A DNA stretch of 64,000 bases. Source: Mycobacterium palustre. GTDB lineage: Bacteria > Actinomycetota > Actinomycetes > Mycobacteriales > Mycobacteriaceae. The stretch covers positions 1 through 64,000 of the forward strand of contig NZ_LQPJ01000098.1 of the NCBI RefSeq assembly GCF_002101785.1, written 5' to 3'. The position numbers and the translations under genes are program-made. Of this stretch, positions 53,750 through 63,731 are shown one piece after another. The notes beneath the pieces are model-generated. The model ran no database searches, was not told the origin of the DNA, and was given only the letters and a program-made list of their open reading frames with translations. Positions within the stretch are counted from its first letter, which is position 1, and every line of letters begins with the position of its first letter.

Positions 53750-56745
53750 CTCGCCTCCTCCAGCATCGCGACAGCCACCGATAGGCAGCGTTGCCTGACC
53801 TCGTCCCAGTCCGCCCTCGCATCGGGCTCCGAGAAGCAATCGTCGCTCAAATCGGAGGGGGGTGGATCCGCGAGCCGGCGGACCAACTGCGTGGCGATCC
53901 AGTGCGGCCTGGGTGTTCGACAACAGTAATACCTGTCCATCCCGGCCAGCACCACCGCAGCGGTCTCGGGTTCGACCGTTTCGACCATGTCTGCAAAGTC
54001 GGCATAATCGCGGCTGCTGTTACGGCACATGATCAGATAGCCCTTGAGGCGCAGCGCTTCGGCGCCGGTGGGGACCATCAGCCGGTCGCCGGTGGGCAGC
54101 TGCACGTTGGTGGTTTCCACCGGGCTGCGGCGCTCGAACTGGGGCGGCTCGGCGTCCTTTTTCACCGCACCGTTTTCCAGCGCGTCGATGGCCACCGACA
54201 GCCGGCCCCGCCACAGCGTGACCGGGTGAACGGGCCGGTCGCCGCCGGCGATCGCCCGGGCGATGCCGTTGCGCGACGTCAGGCCCAGCCGTTTGCTGCC
54301 CGGGTGGGCCTTGGTGTCGCCGTTGGTGGCCGCCGCGGCGGCGTCGTCGCCGATGTCGACCTGGTGCGGGATCTGTTCGGGGCCGAGTCCGCGCGCGCCG
54401 GTGGCTTTGCCGTTACGCCCGCAGCCGGTGAAGGCCAGCGGGTCCGCCACGGTGATGGCGTCGGGCGCCAGGTGCTTGAGCTTGGCGGCGGACTTGAGCA
54501 CCATCCGCAGGTCGCCGCTGGGCGCGGCCAGCCCCGAGATGTCGTCGGGGATGACCACGACGTCAGCCAGGTCGACCTCGGGCAGCGGCCTGTCGAAGTC
54601 GACCGACGGCAACACGCGCGACAGCCACCGCGGCAGCCACCAGTTCCACTGCGCGAACATCGCCATCAGCGCCGGGACCAGGACCAGGCGCACCACCGTG
54701 GCGTCCACCGCGATCGCCACGGCGCAGGCCACGCCGATCTCGGCGACCAGCGGCATGCCGGCGAACGCGAAGCCGATGAACACCGCGATCATGATCAGGG
54801 CGGCGCTGGTGATCGTCCGGGCGCTGGTGCTCACCCCGTAGGCGACCGCGTCCCGGGTGTTCCCCGAGTGCAGGAAGCGTTCCCGGATGCGGGTGAGCAG
54901 GAAGATCTCGTAGTCCATCGACAGCCCGAAGGTCATCGCCAGCACCAGCGGGGGAACGGTGCTGTCGATCGAGTGGATCTGGGCGAAGCCGAGGTCGCGC
55001 AGCCAGCCCCACTGGAACACCATCACCAGGCTGCCGTAGGCGGCGGCGACCGACAGCAACGTCATCAGCACGCCCTTGAGCGCCAAAAACACCGAGTGGA
55101 TCGAGATCAGCAGCATCACGAACGCGATCAGCGCCACGAACAGCAGCACCACCGGCTCGGTCTGGGCCACCTGGTCGTCGAAGTCCTTGATCAGCGCGGT
55201 CGGGCCGCCGACGTCGACGCGGGCCGTCCCCGCGTCGGGGATCTTTGGAAGCTGTTGCCGCAGCCAGGTGACGGTCTGGCGGGCGCCCATGTCCTCGGGA
55301 TCCACCGACAACACCGCCGACACCAGGGCACTGCCGTTGTCCTCGGCGAATTGGGGCGGTGACACCGACACGATGTGCGGGGCCTGCGTGATGCGCTGGC
55401 GGATCGCCGAGATGGTCTCGCCGTGCTCGGGCGAGGCCGCGCCGCCGTCGGGGAAGGTGATCAGCACCTGCACGGGGCCCAGCGCGCCCGGCCCGAGCGC
55501 CTGCGCCGCCGCGCCCACCCCGGCGCGGATCTCGTGCGAGGAGTCGAACTGGCGCAGCAGGCTGTTGCCCAGGACCATCGACGCGGCCGGCGCCGCCATC
55601 ACGAGTAGCACCACCGACGCGGCCACCGCCGACAGCCACGGCCGGCGCATCACCCACCCGATCCAGCGGTTCCAGAACCGGGACTGGGTGCCCTCCGGCT
55701 GCCGCGACCAGTGCAGCAGCCGCGACCGCTTGGCCGCCGACCGCCCGAAGGTCGCCAGCACCGCCGGGGTCAGGGTGGCCGAGCTCAGCATGGCCACCGC
55801 GACGGCCAGGATCGCCCCGGTGGCCATCGATTTCAGCGCCGGGGTGTTGATGATGTAGATCCCGGTCAGGGAGGCGACGACGGTCGCGCCCGACAGCACC
55901 ACCGCGAGCCCGGAGGTCGCCATCGCGGCGTCGACGGCGTCGGTGTGCTGGCGCCCGGAACGCAGCTCCTCGCGGAAACGCATCAGGATGAATAGCGAAT
56001 AGTCCACGGCCAGCGCGATCCCGAACATCGAGACGGTCGAGGTCACGAACACCGACATGGTGGTGTGGGTCGATAGGAAATAGACCAGGCCCATGGTCAC
56101 GACGACCGTGCAGACGCCCAGGGACAGCGGGATCGCCGCGGCGGCCAGCGAACCGAACACCGCCAGCAGGACGATCAAAATGATCGGCAGGTTCCAGCGT
56201 TCGGCGGCGGCGATGTCGTGCTTGGTGTTGGCGGCGGCGGCGGCGCTGAGCGCCCCCTGGCCGATGACGTAGAGCCGCACGCGGCCGTCGGCGGTCAGGC
56301 CGGGCTGGTCGCCCTTGATCCCGATCCTCTGCCGCAGCTGCTTGGCGATGTCGCTGGTGCCGGCGTTGCGGGCGTCCAGCCGCAGCGACACCACGTACGG
56401 CCGGTCGGGCTGCGGCGGGCGTTGGGTGGGGTTGGGCGCCTCCGTGACGCCGGGAAACTCGCCGGCGATTCGGCGCAGCTGCGCTACCGCGTCGTTGATG
56501 TCGGAATAGCTGGCGTCCGGGCGGGGCGCCGCGACCAGCGCCAGCGAGGACACCCCCTGGTCGTGGTAGAGCTCCTCGAGCTGGTCGTGCACCGCCAGCG
56601 ACTGGGAGCCGGCCACTTCGAAACCGCCGCCGGTGAGATTCCCGGACTGCGTCAGCGCCAGATAGACGGCCGGCACCAACGCCAGCAACCAGCCTGTGAA
56701 GACCAACCAACGGTATCGACGCAGGCTGCGGCTGAGGCGCATCAT
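53746..56745 (-). CDS. mmpL11: MmpL11, right-arm copy with two substitutions
   Basis: The 999-residue frame matches 39232-42231 except at two sites 23 bases apart near the C-terminus: His962 becomes Pro (partner of 42116) and a Gly eight codons later becomes Cys (partner of 42139). The changed segment reads DPPPSDLSDDC instead of DPHPSDLSDDG. The region is in the cytoplasmic tail. Two rare changes so close together, in one arm only, look more like consensus errors than drift. Confidence 0.7.
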   Translation of the reverse strand: MMRLSRSLRRYRWLVFTGWLLALVPAVYLALTQSGNLTGGGFEVAGSQSLAVHDQLEELYHDQGVSSLALVAAPRPDASYSDINDAVAQLRRIAGEFPGVTEAPNPTQRPPQPDRPYVVSLRLDARNAGTSDIAKQLRQRIGIKGDQPGLTADGRVRLYVIGQGALSAAAAANTKHDIAAAERWNLPIILIVLLAVFGSLAAAAIPLSLGVCTVVVTMGLVYFLSTHTTMSVFVTSTVSMFGIALAVDYSLFILMRFREELRSGRQHTDAVDAAMATSGLAVVLSGATVVASLTGIYIINTPALKSMATGAILAVAVAMLSSATLTPAVLATFGRSAAKRSRLLHWSRQPEGTQSRFWNRWIGWVMRRPWLSAVAASVVLLVMAAPAASMVLGNSLLRQFDSSHEIRAGVGAAAQALGPGALGPVQVLITFPDGGAASPEHGETISAIRQRITQAPHIVSVSPPQFAEDNGSALVSAVLSVDPEDMGARQTVTWLRQQLPKIPDAGTARVDVGGPTALIKDFDDQVAQTEPVVLLFVALIAFVMLLISIHSVFLALKGVLMTLLSVAAAYGSLVMVFQWGWLRDLGFAQIHSIDSTVPPLVLAMTFGLSMDYEIFLLTRIRERFLHSGNTRDAVAYGVSTSARTITSAALIMIAVFIGFAFAGMPLVAEIGVACAVAIAVDATVVRLVLVPALMAMFAQWNWWLPRWLSRVLPSVDFDRPLPEVDLADVVVIPDDISGLAAPSGDLRMVLKSAAKLKHLAPDAITVADPLAFTGCGRNGKATGARGLGPEQIPHQVDIGDDAAAAATNGDTKAHPGSKRLGLTSRNGIARAIAGGDRPVHPVTLWRGRLSVAIDALENGAVKKDAEPPQFERRSPVETTNVQLPTGDRLMVPTGAEALRLKGYLIMCRNSSRDYADFADMVETVEPETAAVVLAGMDRYYCCRTPRPHWIATQLVRRLADPPPSDLSDDCFSEPDARADWDEVRQRCLSVAVAMLEEAR

Positions 56746-57064
56746 GAACTGCTGGATTTCTGCACTCCCCGGTGTCTCGCGCGGCGTGCAGGCGAGGATA
56801 CCGCAGCAGCCTGTGGATTATGTCGGGTTATCAGCATCCTGAGCTGCAAGGACACCGATGTTTCTAAGACGCCGTGAAGCCGTTGTGAACCGGTGACTAT
56901 AAGGATCTAAGTCACACGAGTGGCAGCCGCGGGGCGGGCGGTGGCAGGATGTCGGATGGCCGCGCGGGTACCGGGGATCCCGCCACCAAAAGCCTTCTAT
57001 CGCAGCCGCCTACGGGGTGTCCACGACGAGGCACGTGTATCGGCGAACACCCAAGGAGTGATCC
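56746..57064. other. Mirror of the mmpL11 / Rv0203-like intergenic region
   Basis: This is identical in reverse complement to 38913-39231, with no gene. Confidence 0.4.
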
Positions 57065-57610
57065 ATGACGACAGGCACCGCGACCAGGCGCCGCAGGCTC
57101 CTCGCCGGGCTGATCGCCGCCGCCGCGCCCGCCGCCGCCTTCGCGGTGCTGGCCGGCCCGCCGGCGACGGGCGCCAACGACCCCTGCTCGGCCAGTGAGG
57201 TCGCCCGCACGATCGGTTCGGTCTCCAAGTCGATGGGCGACTACCTGGACTCGCACCCGCAGACCAACCAGGCGATGACGACGATGCTGCAGCAGCAGGC
57301 CGGCCCGCAGTCGTTGACCGGGTTGAAGTCCTACTTCGAGGCCAACCCGAAGGTCGCCGGCGACATGACGTCGATGGCGCAGCCGCTGACCAACCTGTCG
57401 ATGCAGTGCAAGCTGCCGATCACGATCCCTCAGGCGATGGGCCTGATGCAGCAGGCGCAGGGCGCCGCGGGCGGGCTGCCCGCGCTGCCGGGCGGCGCCG
57501 CGGGCACCCCGCCGGAGGCGACCGCGCCGGCCCCCACCGGTGCCAGCCAGGGCGGCACGCTGCCCGGCGTCACGATCGGCGGCGCGCCGAAGCCCGGCAA
57601 CGTCGGTTAA
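57065..57610 (+). CDS. Rv0203-like haem-binding protein, right-arm copy
   Basis: The 181 residues are identical to those of 38367-38912, with signal segment, Tyr60/His64 and Cys41/Cys115. Confidence 0.7.
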   Translation: MTTGTATRRRRLLAGLIAAAAPAAAFAVLAGPPATGANDPCSASEVARTIGSVSKSMGDYLDSHPQTNQAMTTMLQQQAGPQSLTGLKSYFEANPKVAGDMTSMAQPLTNLSMQCKLPITIPQAMGLMQQAQGAAGGLPALPGGAAGTPPEATAPAPTGASQGGTLPGVTIGGAPKPGNVG

Positions 57611-58788
57611 GCGCCGGCGGGCCGGCCGTCGGGGCCGGCCTCGGGCGGCGGGACGGGCCCCCGCGGGGCGCCGCCGGCCGGGTCGGCGGCGGGGTCGTCG
57701 CGGTGGCGCACCACCGGCAGCGGCCCGGTGATCGGGTCGTCGTCGGAGTCGGTGACGTTCTCGGTGCGGAACACGAAGAAGAACACCACCCAGCCGACGG
57801 CGGCGATGAATAGCCAGCTGATCAGCCGGTACAGCAGCATGGCCGAGATCGCGCTGGGCAGGGACATCCCGCTGGACACCAGGCCGGGCACCAGCACCGC
57901 CTCGACCACCAACAAGCCGCCGGGCATCAGCGGTATGGTGCCGACCGCGCGGGCGGCGGCGTAGGCCACCGTCAGCCCGGCGACCGAGGCGTGGTCGCCG
58001 GCGGCGTAGGCGGCGAAGCCCAGGCAGGCCACGTCGGCGATCCAGTTGAACATCGACCAGCTGAACGCCACGCCCAGGTCGCGGCGGCCCAGGCTCACCG
58101 ATTCCAGCTGGCTGAGCGTCTCGCGCCACTTGTCCAAACCGGTGTCCGCCGGCTTGCCGCGCACGGAGTTGAACCAGGCCAGCACCCGGCCGCCGATGCC
58201 CTCGATCAGCTCGGGGCGCGACGCCACCGCCTGGGCCAGCAGCAACAGCGCGACGAAACCGCCGAGCGTGAACAGCAATGAGAACGGGTTGTTCTTGGCG
58301 CCCAGGAAGAACGCGCCGCCCAGCCCCAGCAGCGCCAGCCCCACGGCCTGCAGCACGCCCGACATCACCAGCTGCCACGAGGCCACCACCGCCGAGGCGC
58401 CCCAGATCCGCTGCTGGCGGAACAGGAAGGTGGCCGACAGCACCGGCCCGCCGGGCAGCGTGGTGCTCAGCGAGTTGGCGGCGTAGAACGCGGCCTCCGA
58501 CCGCAGCTGCTTGACGTGCACACCGGCCGACCTCAGCAGGGTGCGCTGGATCTGGGCGAAGCTGTGCATCGACGCGGCCGCGGCCAGCACCGACGCGATC
58601 AGCCACCACCAGTTCGCCTCGTACAGGCTCATCCAGGCCTTGGCCAGCTGGTCCCAGCCGAGCGAGACCTCCACAGCAAGCACGACGGCGACGATTCCCA
58701 GCACCACCCAGCGCACCCACCAGTACTTGCCGCGCGGGGTCGGTTCGCGCGCCAGGTCGAGCTTGCGGGGCGGTGCGTGGTGCGGCAC
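57607..58788 (-). CDS. UPF0104/LPG-synthase-like membrane protein, right-arm copy
   Basis: The 393 residues are identical to those of 37189-38370. GTG start at 58788. Confidence 0.7.
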   Translation of the reverse strand: MPHHAPPRKLDLAREPTPRGKYWWVRWVVLGIVAVVLAVEVSLGWDQLAKAWMSLYEANWWWLIASVLAAAASMHSFAQIQRTLLRSAGVHVKQLRSEAAFYAANSLSTTLPGGPVLSATFLFRQQRIWGASAVVASWQLVMSGVLQAVGLALLGLGGAFFLGAKNNPFSLLFTLGGFVALLLLAQAVASRPELIEGIGGRVLAWFNSVRGKPADTGLDKWRETLSQLESVSLGRRDLGVAFSWSMFNWIADVACLGFAAYAAGDHASVAGLTVAYAAARAVGTIPLMPGGLLVVEAVLVPGLVSSGMSLPSAISAMLLYRLISWLFIAAVGWVVFFFVFRTENVTDSDDDPITGPLPVVRHRDDPAADPAGGAPRGPVPPPEAGPDGRPAGA

Positions 58789-58927
58789 GTGGTTTAGGGT
58801 AACCGCGCAGGTGGCGCGGCCAGCGCGGCGAAGCGCCGACTGTGTCGGGGTCGTACCGGGGTCGTAACCGGATCGTGGCGGCCGCGCTGGGCGGTCGGAG
58901 CAAAGCGCCGCCAGATAGGCTGACCTG

Positions 58928-60073
58928 ATGCCGGCAAACCCCGACGACGCCGTAGAGGCTGGGTCAGTCGAACCGCTCGTCCGCAAGGCCGCCGCCTGGT
59001 CGTGGCGGTTGCTCGTCATCCTCGCCGCGGTGCTCGCCCTGCTGTGGGTCGTGAAGAAGCTGGAGGTGGTCGTCGTCCCGGTGTTGCTGGCCTTGATTGT
59101 CAGCGCGTTGCTCGTGCAGGCGGTCGACTGGCTGGACCAGCGGGGCCTGCCGCGCGGTGCGGCGGTGGCGCTGGTGTTGTTCGGCGGCTTCGCCGTCTTG
59201 GGCGGCATCCTGGCTTTCGTCATCATCCAGTTCGTCTACGGGCTGCCGGACCTGACCGAAGAGGTGAGCCGAAGCATCGACTCCACCCGGCGCTGGCTGA
59301 TCGAGGGGCCGCTGCATTTGCGCGGCGAACAAATCTCCAACGCGGGCAACGCCGCGATCCAGGCGCTGCACAACAACCAGTCCAAGCTCACCAGCGGCGC
59401 GCTGGCGACGGCCGCCACCATCACCGAGGTGGTCATCGCGGCCGTATTGGCTTTGTTCACTTTGATATTCATGCTCTACGGCGGGCGCAACATCTGGCAA
59501 TAGGTCACGAAGATCTTCCCAGTCGGCGTCCGCGACCGGGTGCGCGAGGCGGGCCACGCGGGATACGTGTCGCTGATCGGCTACGTGCGGGCGACGTTCC
59601 TGGTCGCCCTGACCGACGCCGCGGGTGTGGGCACCGGGCTGGCGATCATGGGCATCCCGCTGGCGCTGCCGCTGGCCTCGCTGGTGTTTCTGGGCGCGTT
59701 CGTCCCGCTCGTCGGCGCGGTGGTCGCGGGCTTCTTGGCCGTGGTGGTGGCGCTGCTGGCCAAGGGAGTCGTCTACGCGCTGATCACACTGGGTTTGCTA
59801 ATCGCGGTGAACCAGCTCGAGGCGCATTTGCTGCAGCCGCTGGTGATGGGGCGCGCGGTGTCGATCCATCCGCTCGCGGTGGTGCTGGCGATCTCGACCG
59901 GCGGGGTGCTCGCCGGGATCGTCGGCGCCCTGCTGGCCGTCCCGACGGTCGCGTTCGTCAACAACGCGATGCAGGTGCTGCTGGCCCCGGATCCCGCCGC
60001 CGAAGCAGAAAAGCAGGCCGAGGAGGCCGACGAGTCGGCGATCGTCCAGGCGGAACCGGACCGGCCCGACTGA
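58928..60073 (+). pseudogene. AI-2E family permease, right-arm copy with in-frame stop
   Basis: The frame matches 35904-37049 except that codon 192 is TAG (59501-59503) instead of TAC, a single C-to-G change. It truncates the protein at residue 191, just after GRNIWQ in the middle membrane cluster. The reading frame beyond is unchanged to the normal end at 60073, where an internal ATG at 59540 could only give the last 177 residues. The left-arm copy is intact. The change is either a recent nonsense mutation or a base-calling error. Confidence 0.75.
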
Positions 60074-60085
60074 TCCGCCGAGCGC

Positions 60086-62953
60086 CTAGAGGCGCCCCTC
60101 GCGGCGCAGCAGGTCCTGGGCGCTGACCGGCGCGCCCCCCGCGCCGCCGCCGCGGCGCCGCTGCCGCGGGTTGTCGCCGTTCTCGCCTTGCCCGCGCGAG
60201 TTGAGCTGCTCGGTGGCCGTGCCCGAGTCGTCGCCGTCGGAGCGCATGACCGGCAGGGCGGTGGTCGGCTCGGCCGGGTCGGCGCTGTCGCCGGAACGGT
60301 TGGTCGGGAGCGGCATGGCCCGCGTCTGACCGCCCGACGGCGGCGGCGGGGGCGCCGGCTGCGGCGGCGTGGCGGGACGCGGCCCGGCTGGCGGGACCGT
60401 GAGGCGCGTCGTCGGCGCTTGCGTCGGCTGGCTCGGCGGGGCCTGCAACCGCGCGGTGTTCGCGGCGGCGGGCGCCGGCGGCTGGGCCGGCCGCGGCTCC
60501 GGCGGGCCGGCCGGGGGCCGCGCCGGGCGCGACGGCTCCAGCGCGCCGGGATGGGTGGGGTCGTGCGGCGCGCGCGGCGTCGCGGCGACCAGGCTGGCCG
60601 CGGCGACCGGAGGCCGCGCGGTCCGCCCGTTGAGGGTGGGCCGCTTGCGCTCGTCGGGCAGGTCGATCTCGCCCAGCCCGAGCCGGTTCTGCAGCCGGCG
60701 GGCCCAGCGCGGGGCCCACCAGCAATCGTCGCCGAGCAGCTTCATCACCGAGGGCACCAGGAACATCCGGACCACGGTCGCGTCCAGCAGCAAGGCGGCC
60801 ATCAGCCCGAAGGCCAGGTACTTCATCAGCACCAGGTCGCTGAACACGAACGACGCGGCGACCACGGCGAGCACCAGCGCGGCGGCCGTGATCAGCCGCC
60901 CGGTGGTCGCCGTGCCGATCCGGATGGCCTCGGCGGTGGACATGCCGCGCTCGCGGGCCTCGACCATCCGGGACACCAAAAACACCTCGTAGTCGGTGGC
61001 CAGGCCGAAGCCCACGGCGACGACCAGCGCGATCAGCACCACCATCAGCGGCGTCGGCGTGAAGTTCAGCCACGTCGAGAAGTGCCCGTCGACGAAGATC
61101 CACGTCAGGATCCCCAGGGTGGATCCCAGCGTCAGCGCGCTCATCACCACCGCCTTGATCGGCAGCACGAACGATCCGAACGCCAGGAACATCAGCACCG
61201 TCGTCGCGCCGAGCAGCAACACCAGCATCAGCGGGGCCTTGTCGAACAGGCTGTGGATGCTGTCCTGCTCGAGCGCCGGCGTGCCGCCGACCAGCAGGCT
61301 GAGGCCTTTCGGCGCCGATACCGCGCGCAGTTCGCTGATCTTCTTGGCCGCGTCATTGCGGTTGGACAACCCGTTCTGGATCACCCGCACCGAGTCGTCC
61401 TTGGGCTGCGACGTCCCGTTCGGCCCGTTGACGCAGGGATTGCCGGCGATGGTCGGGCAGGGCCGCTCCTGCCACGTCTTGTCGGTGAACCCGGTGATCG
61501 GCGCGATCCTGTTGCGGATGTCGGCGACCTGCTGATCGGTGACCTTGCTGCCGTTGTCGCTCTTGATCACGACGGTCAGCTGTTCGGTGCGGTACCCGGG
61601 GAACAACTTGTCGAAGTGCTCCTGCGCCAGGCGCACGGAGTTGTTCGGCGGCAGGTACTTCTCGCTCATGCCCCCGAACGACAGGTTGCCCAGCGGAATG
61701 ACCAGCAGGATCATGCCGACGGCGATCGGGATGGCGAACGCAAGCGGACGCTTCATCACGAAGTTGACGAGCTTGCCCCAGAAGCCGGCCTCGACCTCCT
61801 CGCGCGTCTTGGTCTTCTGCAGCCGCTCCGCGAGCCACTCGAGGTAGACGCGCGACACCTTCCAGTTCCGCAAAAACGGCACCCGCAACGCGGTCCGCAC
61901 GCCCAGCGCGTCCACGTGGCGCCCGAGGATGCCCAGGCACGCCGGCAGCAGCGTGATCGATAGCAGCGCGGCCAGCCCGACCGCCGCGAAGATCGCGTAG
62001 GTCAGCGAATGCACAAATCCCTGCGGCAACGCCAGCAGGCTGGCGCTCGAGGCGATGATCAGCACCGCCGAGAAGGTGACGGTGCGGCCGGCCGTCATCA
62101 CCGTGCGCCGCACCGCCGCCTCGGTGTCGTAGCCCTCGGCGATCTCCTCCCGGAACCGGCTGACCACGAACAGCCCGTAGTCGATGGCGATGCCGAGGCC
62201 GATCAGCGACACCACCGGCTGGGCGAAGTAGTGCACCGGGCCGAAAATCGCGACGAACCGCAGGATGCCCAGCGCGCCGGCGATGCTCAGCCCGCCCACC
62301 ATCACCGGCAGGCCGGCGGCGATCGCGCCGCCGAACACCAAGAACAACACGACCGTCACCGCCGGCAGCGCGAGCACCTCCATGCGGCGCTGGTCGGTGG
62401 CGATGGTCCCGGTCAGGGCGTTGGCGATCGGCTCGAGGCCGGCCAGCTGAACCTTGCCGCCGTCGAGCTTCTGCAGGTCGGGCGCGATCGTCTTGTAGTT
62501 GTTGAGGATCGTGTCGTCGTCGTCGCCCTTCAGTGGGATGGACACGAAGGTGTGCTTCTTGTCTTCGGTCGCCATCCCCTTGATCAGCGGGGGCGCGTCG
62601 GCCGGGTCGGCCACCGCCAGCCAGCCCGCCCACCCGACGACCTGGTTGGGGTGGTCGTTCTTGAACTTGTTGAGCTCGTCGACGATCTTCTGCTTCCATG
62701 CCGGGTCGTCGACGGTCTTGCCGTCGGGAGCGGTGAAGGTGGCGACGATGTGGCTGGTGCGGTCGCGGCCGTAGGTCTGGTCGCCCAGCACCGAGGCCTT
62801 GACCGACTGGCTGCCGTCGTCGTAGAAACCGCTCTGGGTAACGTGCTTTCCCAGGCTCAGCCCGAAGACGCCGCCGCCGAGGCACAGAGCCACCATGACC
62901 CCGATTACGATGTACCGGTAGCGGTACACAGTTCGACCCCACCAGGCGAACAC
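60086..62953 (-). CDS. mmpL3: MmpL3, right-arm copy
   Basis: The 955 residues are identical to those of 33024-35891, with the same Asp-Tyr relay pairs. GTG at 62953 follows the mirrored AAGGAG at 62959-62964. A true duplicate of this essential gene with no change at all over 2.9 kb would imply a very recent event. Confidence 0.7.
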   Translation of the reverse strand: MFAWWGRTVYRYRYIVIGVMVALCLGGGVFGLSLGKHVTQSGFYDDGSQSVKASVLGDQTYGRDRTSHIVATFTAPDGKTVDDPAWKQKIVDELNKFKNDHPNQVVGWAGWLAVADPADAPPLIKGMATEDKKHTFVSIPLKGDDDDTILNNYKTIAPDLQKLDGGKVQLAGLEPIANALTGTIATDQRRMEVLALPAVTVVLFLVFGGAIAAGLPVMVGGLSIAGALGILRFVAIFGPVHYFAQPVVSLIGLGIAIDYGLFVVSRFREEIAEGYDTEAAVRRTVMTAGRTVTFSAVLIIASSASLLALPQGFVHSLTYAIFAAVGLAALLSITLLPACLGILGRHVDALGVRTALRVPFLRNWKVSRVYLEWLAERLQKTKTREEVEAGFWGKLVNFVMKRPLAFAIPIAVGMILLVIPLGNLSFGGMSEKYLPPNNSVRLAQEHFDKLFPGYRTEQLTVVIKSDNGSKVTDQQVADIRNRIAPITGFTDKTWQERPCPTIAGNPCVNGPNGTSQPKDDSVRVIQNGLSNRNDAAKKISELRAVSAPKGLSLLVGGTPALEQDSIHSLFDKAPLMLVLLLGATTVLMFLAFGSFVLPIKAVVMSALTLGSTLGILTWIFVDGHFSTWLNFTPTPLMVVLIALVVAVGFGLATDYEVFLVSRMVEARERGMSTAEAIRIGTATTGRLITAAALVLAVVAASFVFSDLVLMKYLAFGLMAALLLDATVVRMFLVPSVMKLLGDDCWWAPRWARRLQNRLGLGEIDLPDERKRPTLNGRTARPPVAAASLVAATPRAPHDPTHPGALEPSRPARPPAGPPEPRPAQPPAPAAANTARLQAPPSQPTQAPTTRLTVPPAGPRPATPPQPAPPPPPSGGQTRAMPLPTNRSGDSADPAEPTTALPVMRSDGDDSGTATEQLNSRGQGENGDNPRQRRRGGGAGGAPVSAQDLLRREGRL

Positions 62954-63014
62954 GTGAGCTCCTTACTGGATCGAATGTGACCCGCGCTGTGTCATTGGAG
63001 TTCCGCCGCCAGTC

Positions 63015-63728
63015 TCACACACGCGTGGTCAACAGTGCGGACAGCGGCCGGAACGGCTGCAGCCACGCCCCCTGGTCAGGCAGCGAATCTAGCCCGATTC
63101 GCGGCAACGGTTCCCGGAACACACCCGCGATGTCTTCCAGGTCGACGAAGTCCAAGGTATCCGACGCTAGCGCCCAACTCGCGTGTTCGCGAAATCCGAT
63201 CACCTGAACGCCGATGCCGGTGCGTGCGATCTCCTGCAGCGGCTGGCGGAACGCCTGCCCGTCCGCGGAGGCCACGACCAGCGCCGCCAGCCCCTCGGAA
63301 CGCCGCCGTTCGATGTGCGCGAGCATGTCGCGGTCGACGTCGCTGTCCTCGTCGATCTTCGGCTTGGCGAACACGGCGAAGCCGACGTTGCGCAGCGCGT
63401 CCACCCAGGGCCGGACCACCTCGGCGCTGCCGGGCGCGATGTTGGTGAAGACGGTGGCCTCGGGTTCGATCACGACGCCCGGGCGGGCCGCGCTGACCTC
63501 GGCCGTGCGCGCCAGCAGCCACCGGCCGAGGGCGTCGAACCGCGGCCGTTCCAGGGCGGTCGGCCGGCGACCGAGGATGGAACCCAGGCCCATGTCGAGG
63601 TTGGGCGCGTCCCACACCAAAAGGACGCGACCGCCGGGGGTGGGGAAGCTGTTCAGGCCCTCGGCCGACAGGACGGCCGGCGATTCCAGGGATTCCGGTG
63701 CGGTTTCTTCCGTCAGGCTCATGCTCAT
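63015..63728 (-). CDS. NYN-domain protein, right-arm copy
   Basis: The 237 residues are identical to those of 32249-32962. Confidence 0.7.
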   Translation of the reverse strand: MSMSLTEETAPESLESPAVLSAEGLNSFPTPGGRVLLVWDAPNLDMGLGSILGRRPTALERPRFDALGRWLLARTAEVSAARPGVVIEPEATVFTNIAPGSAEVVRPWVDALRNVGFAVFAKPKIDEDSDVDRDMLAHIERRRSEGLAALVVASADGQAFRQPLQEIARTGIGVQVIGFREHASWALASDTLDFVDLEDIAGVFREPLPRIGLDSLPDQGAWLQPFRPLSALLTTRV

Positions 63729-63731
63729 CGC

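Noticed and set aside
33024-62953. Real functional duplication of mmpL3, mmpL11 and zmp1 as a biological innovation
   Set aside because: Near-identity over the whole arm including intergenic DNA, the zero spacer and the broken synteny point to an artefact until reads show otherwise.
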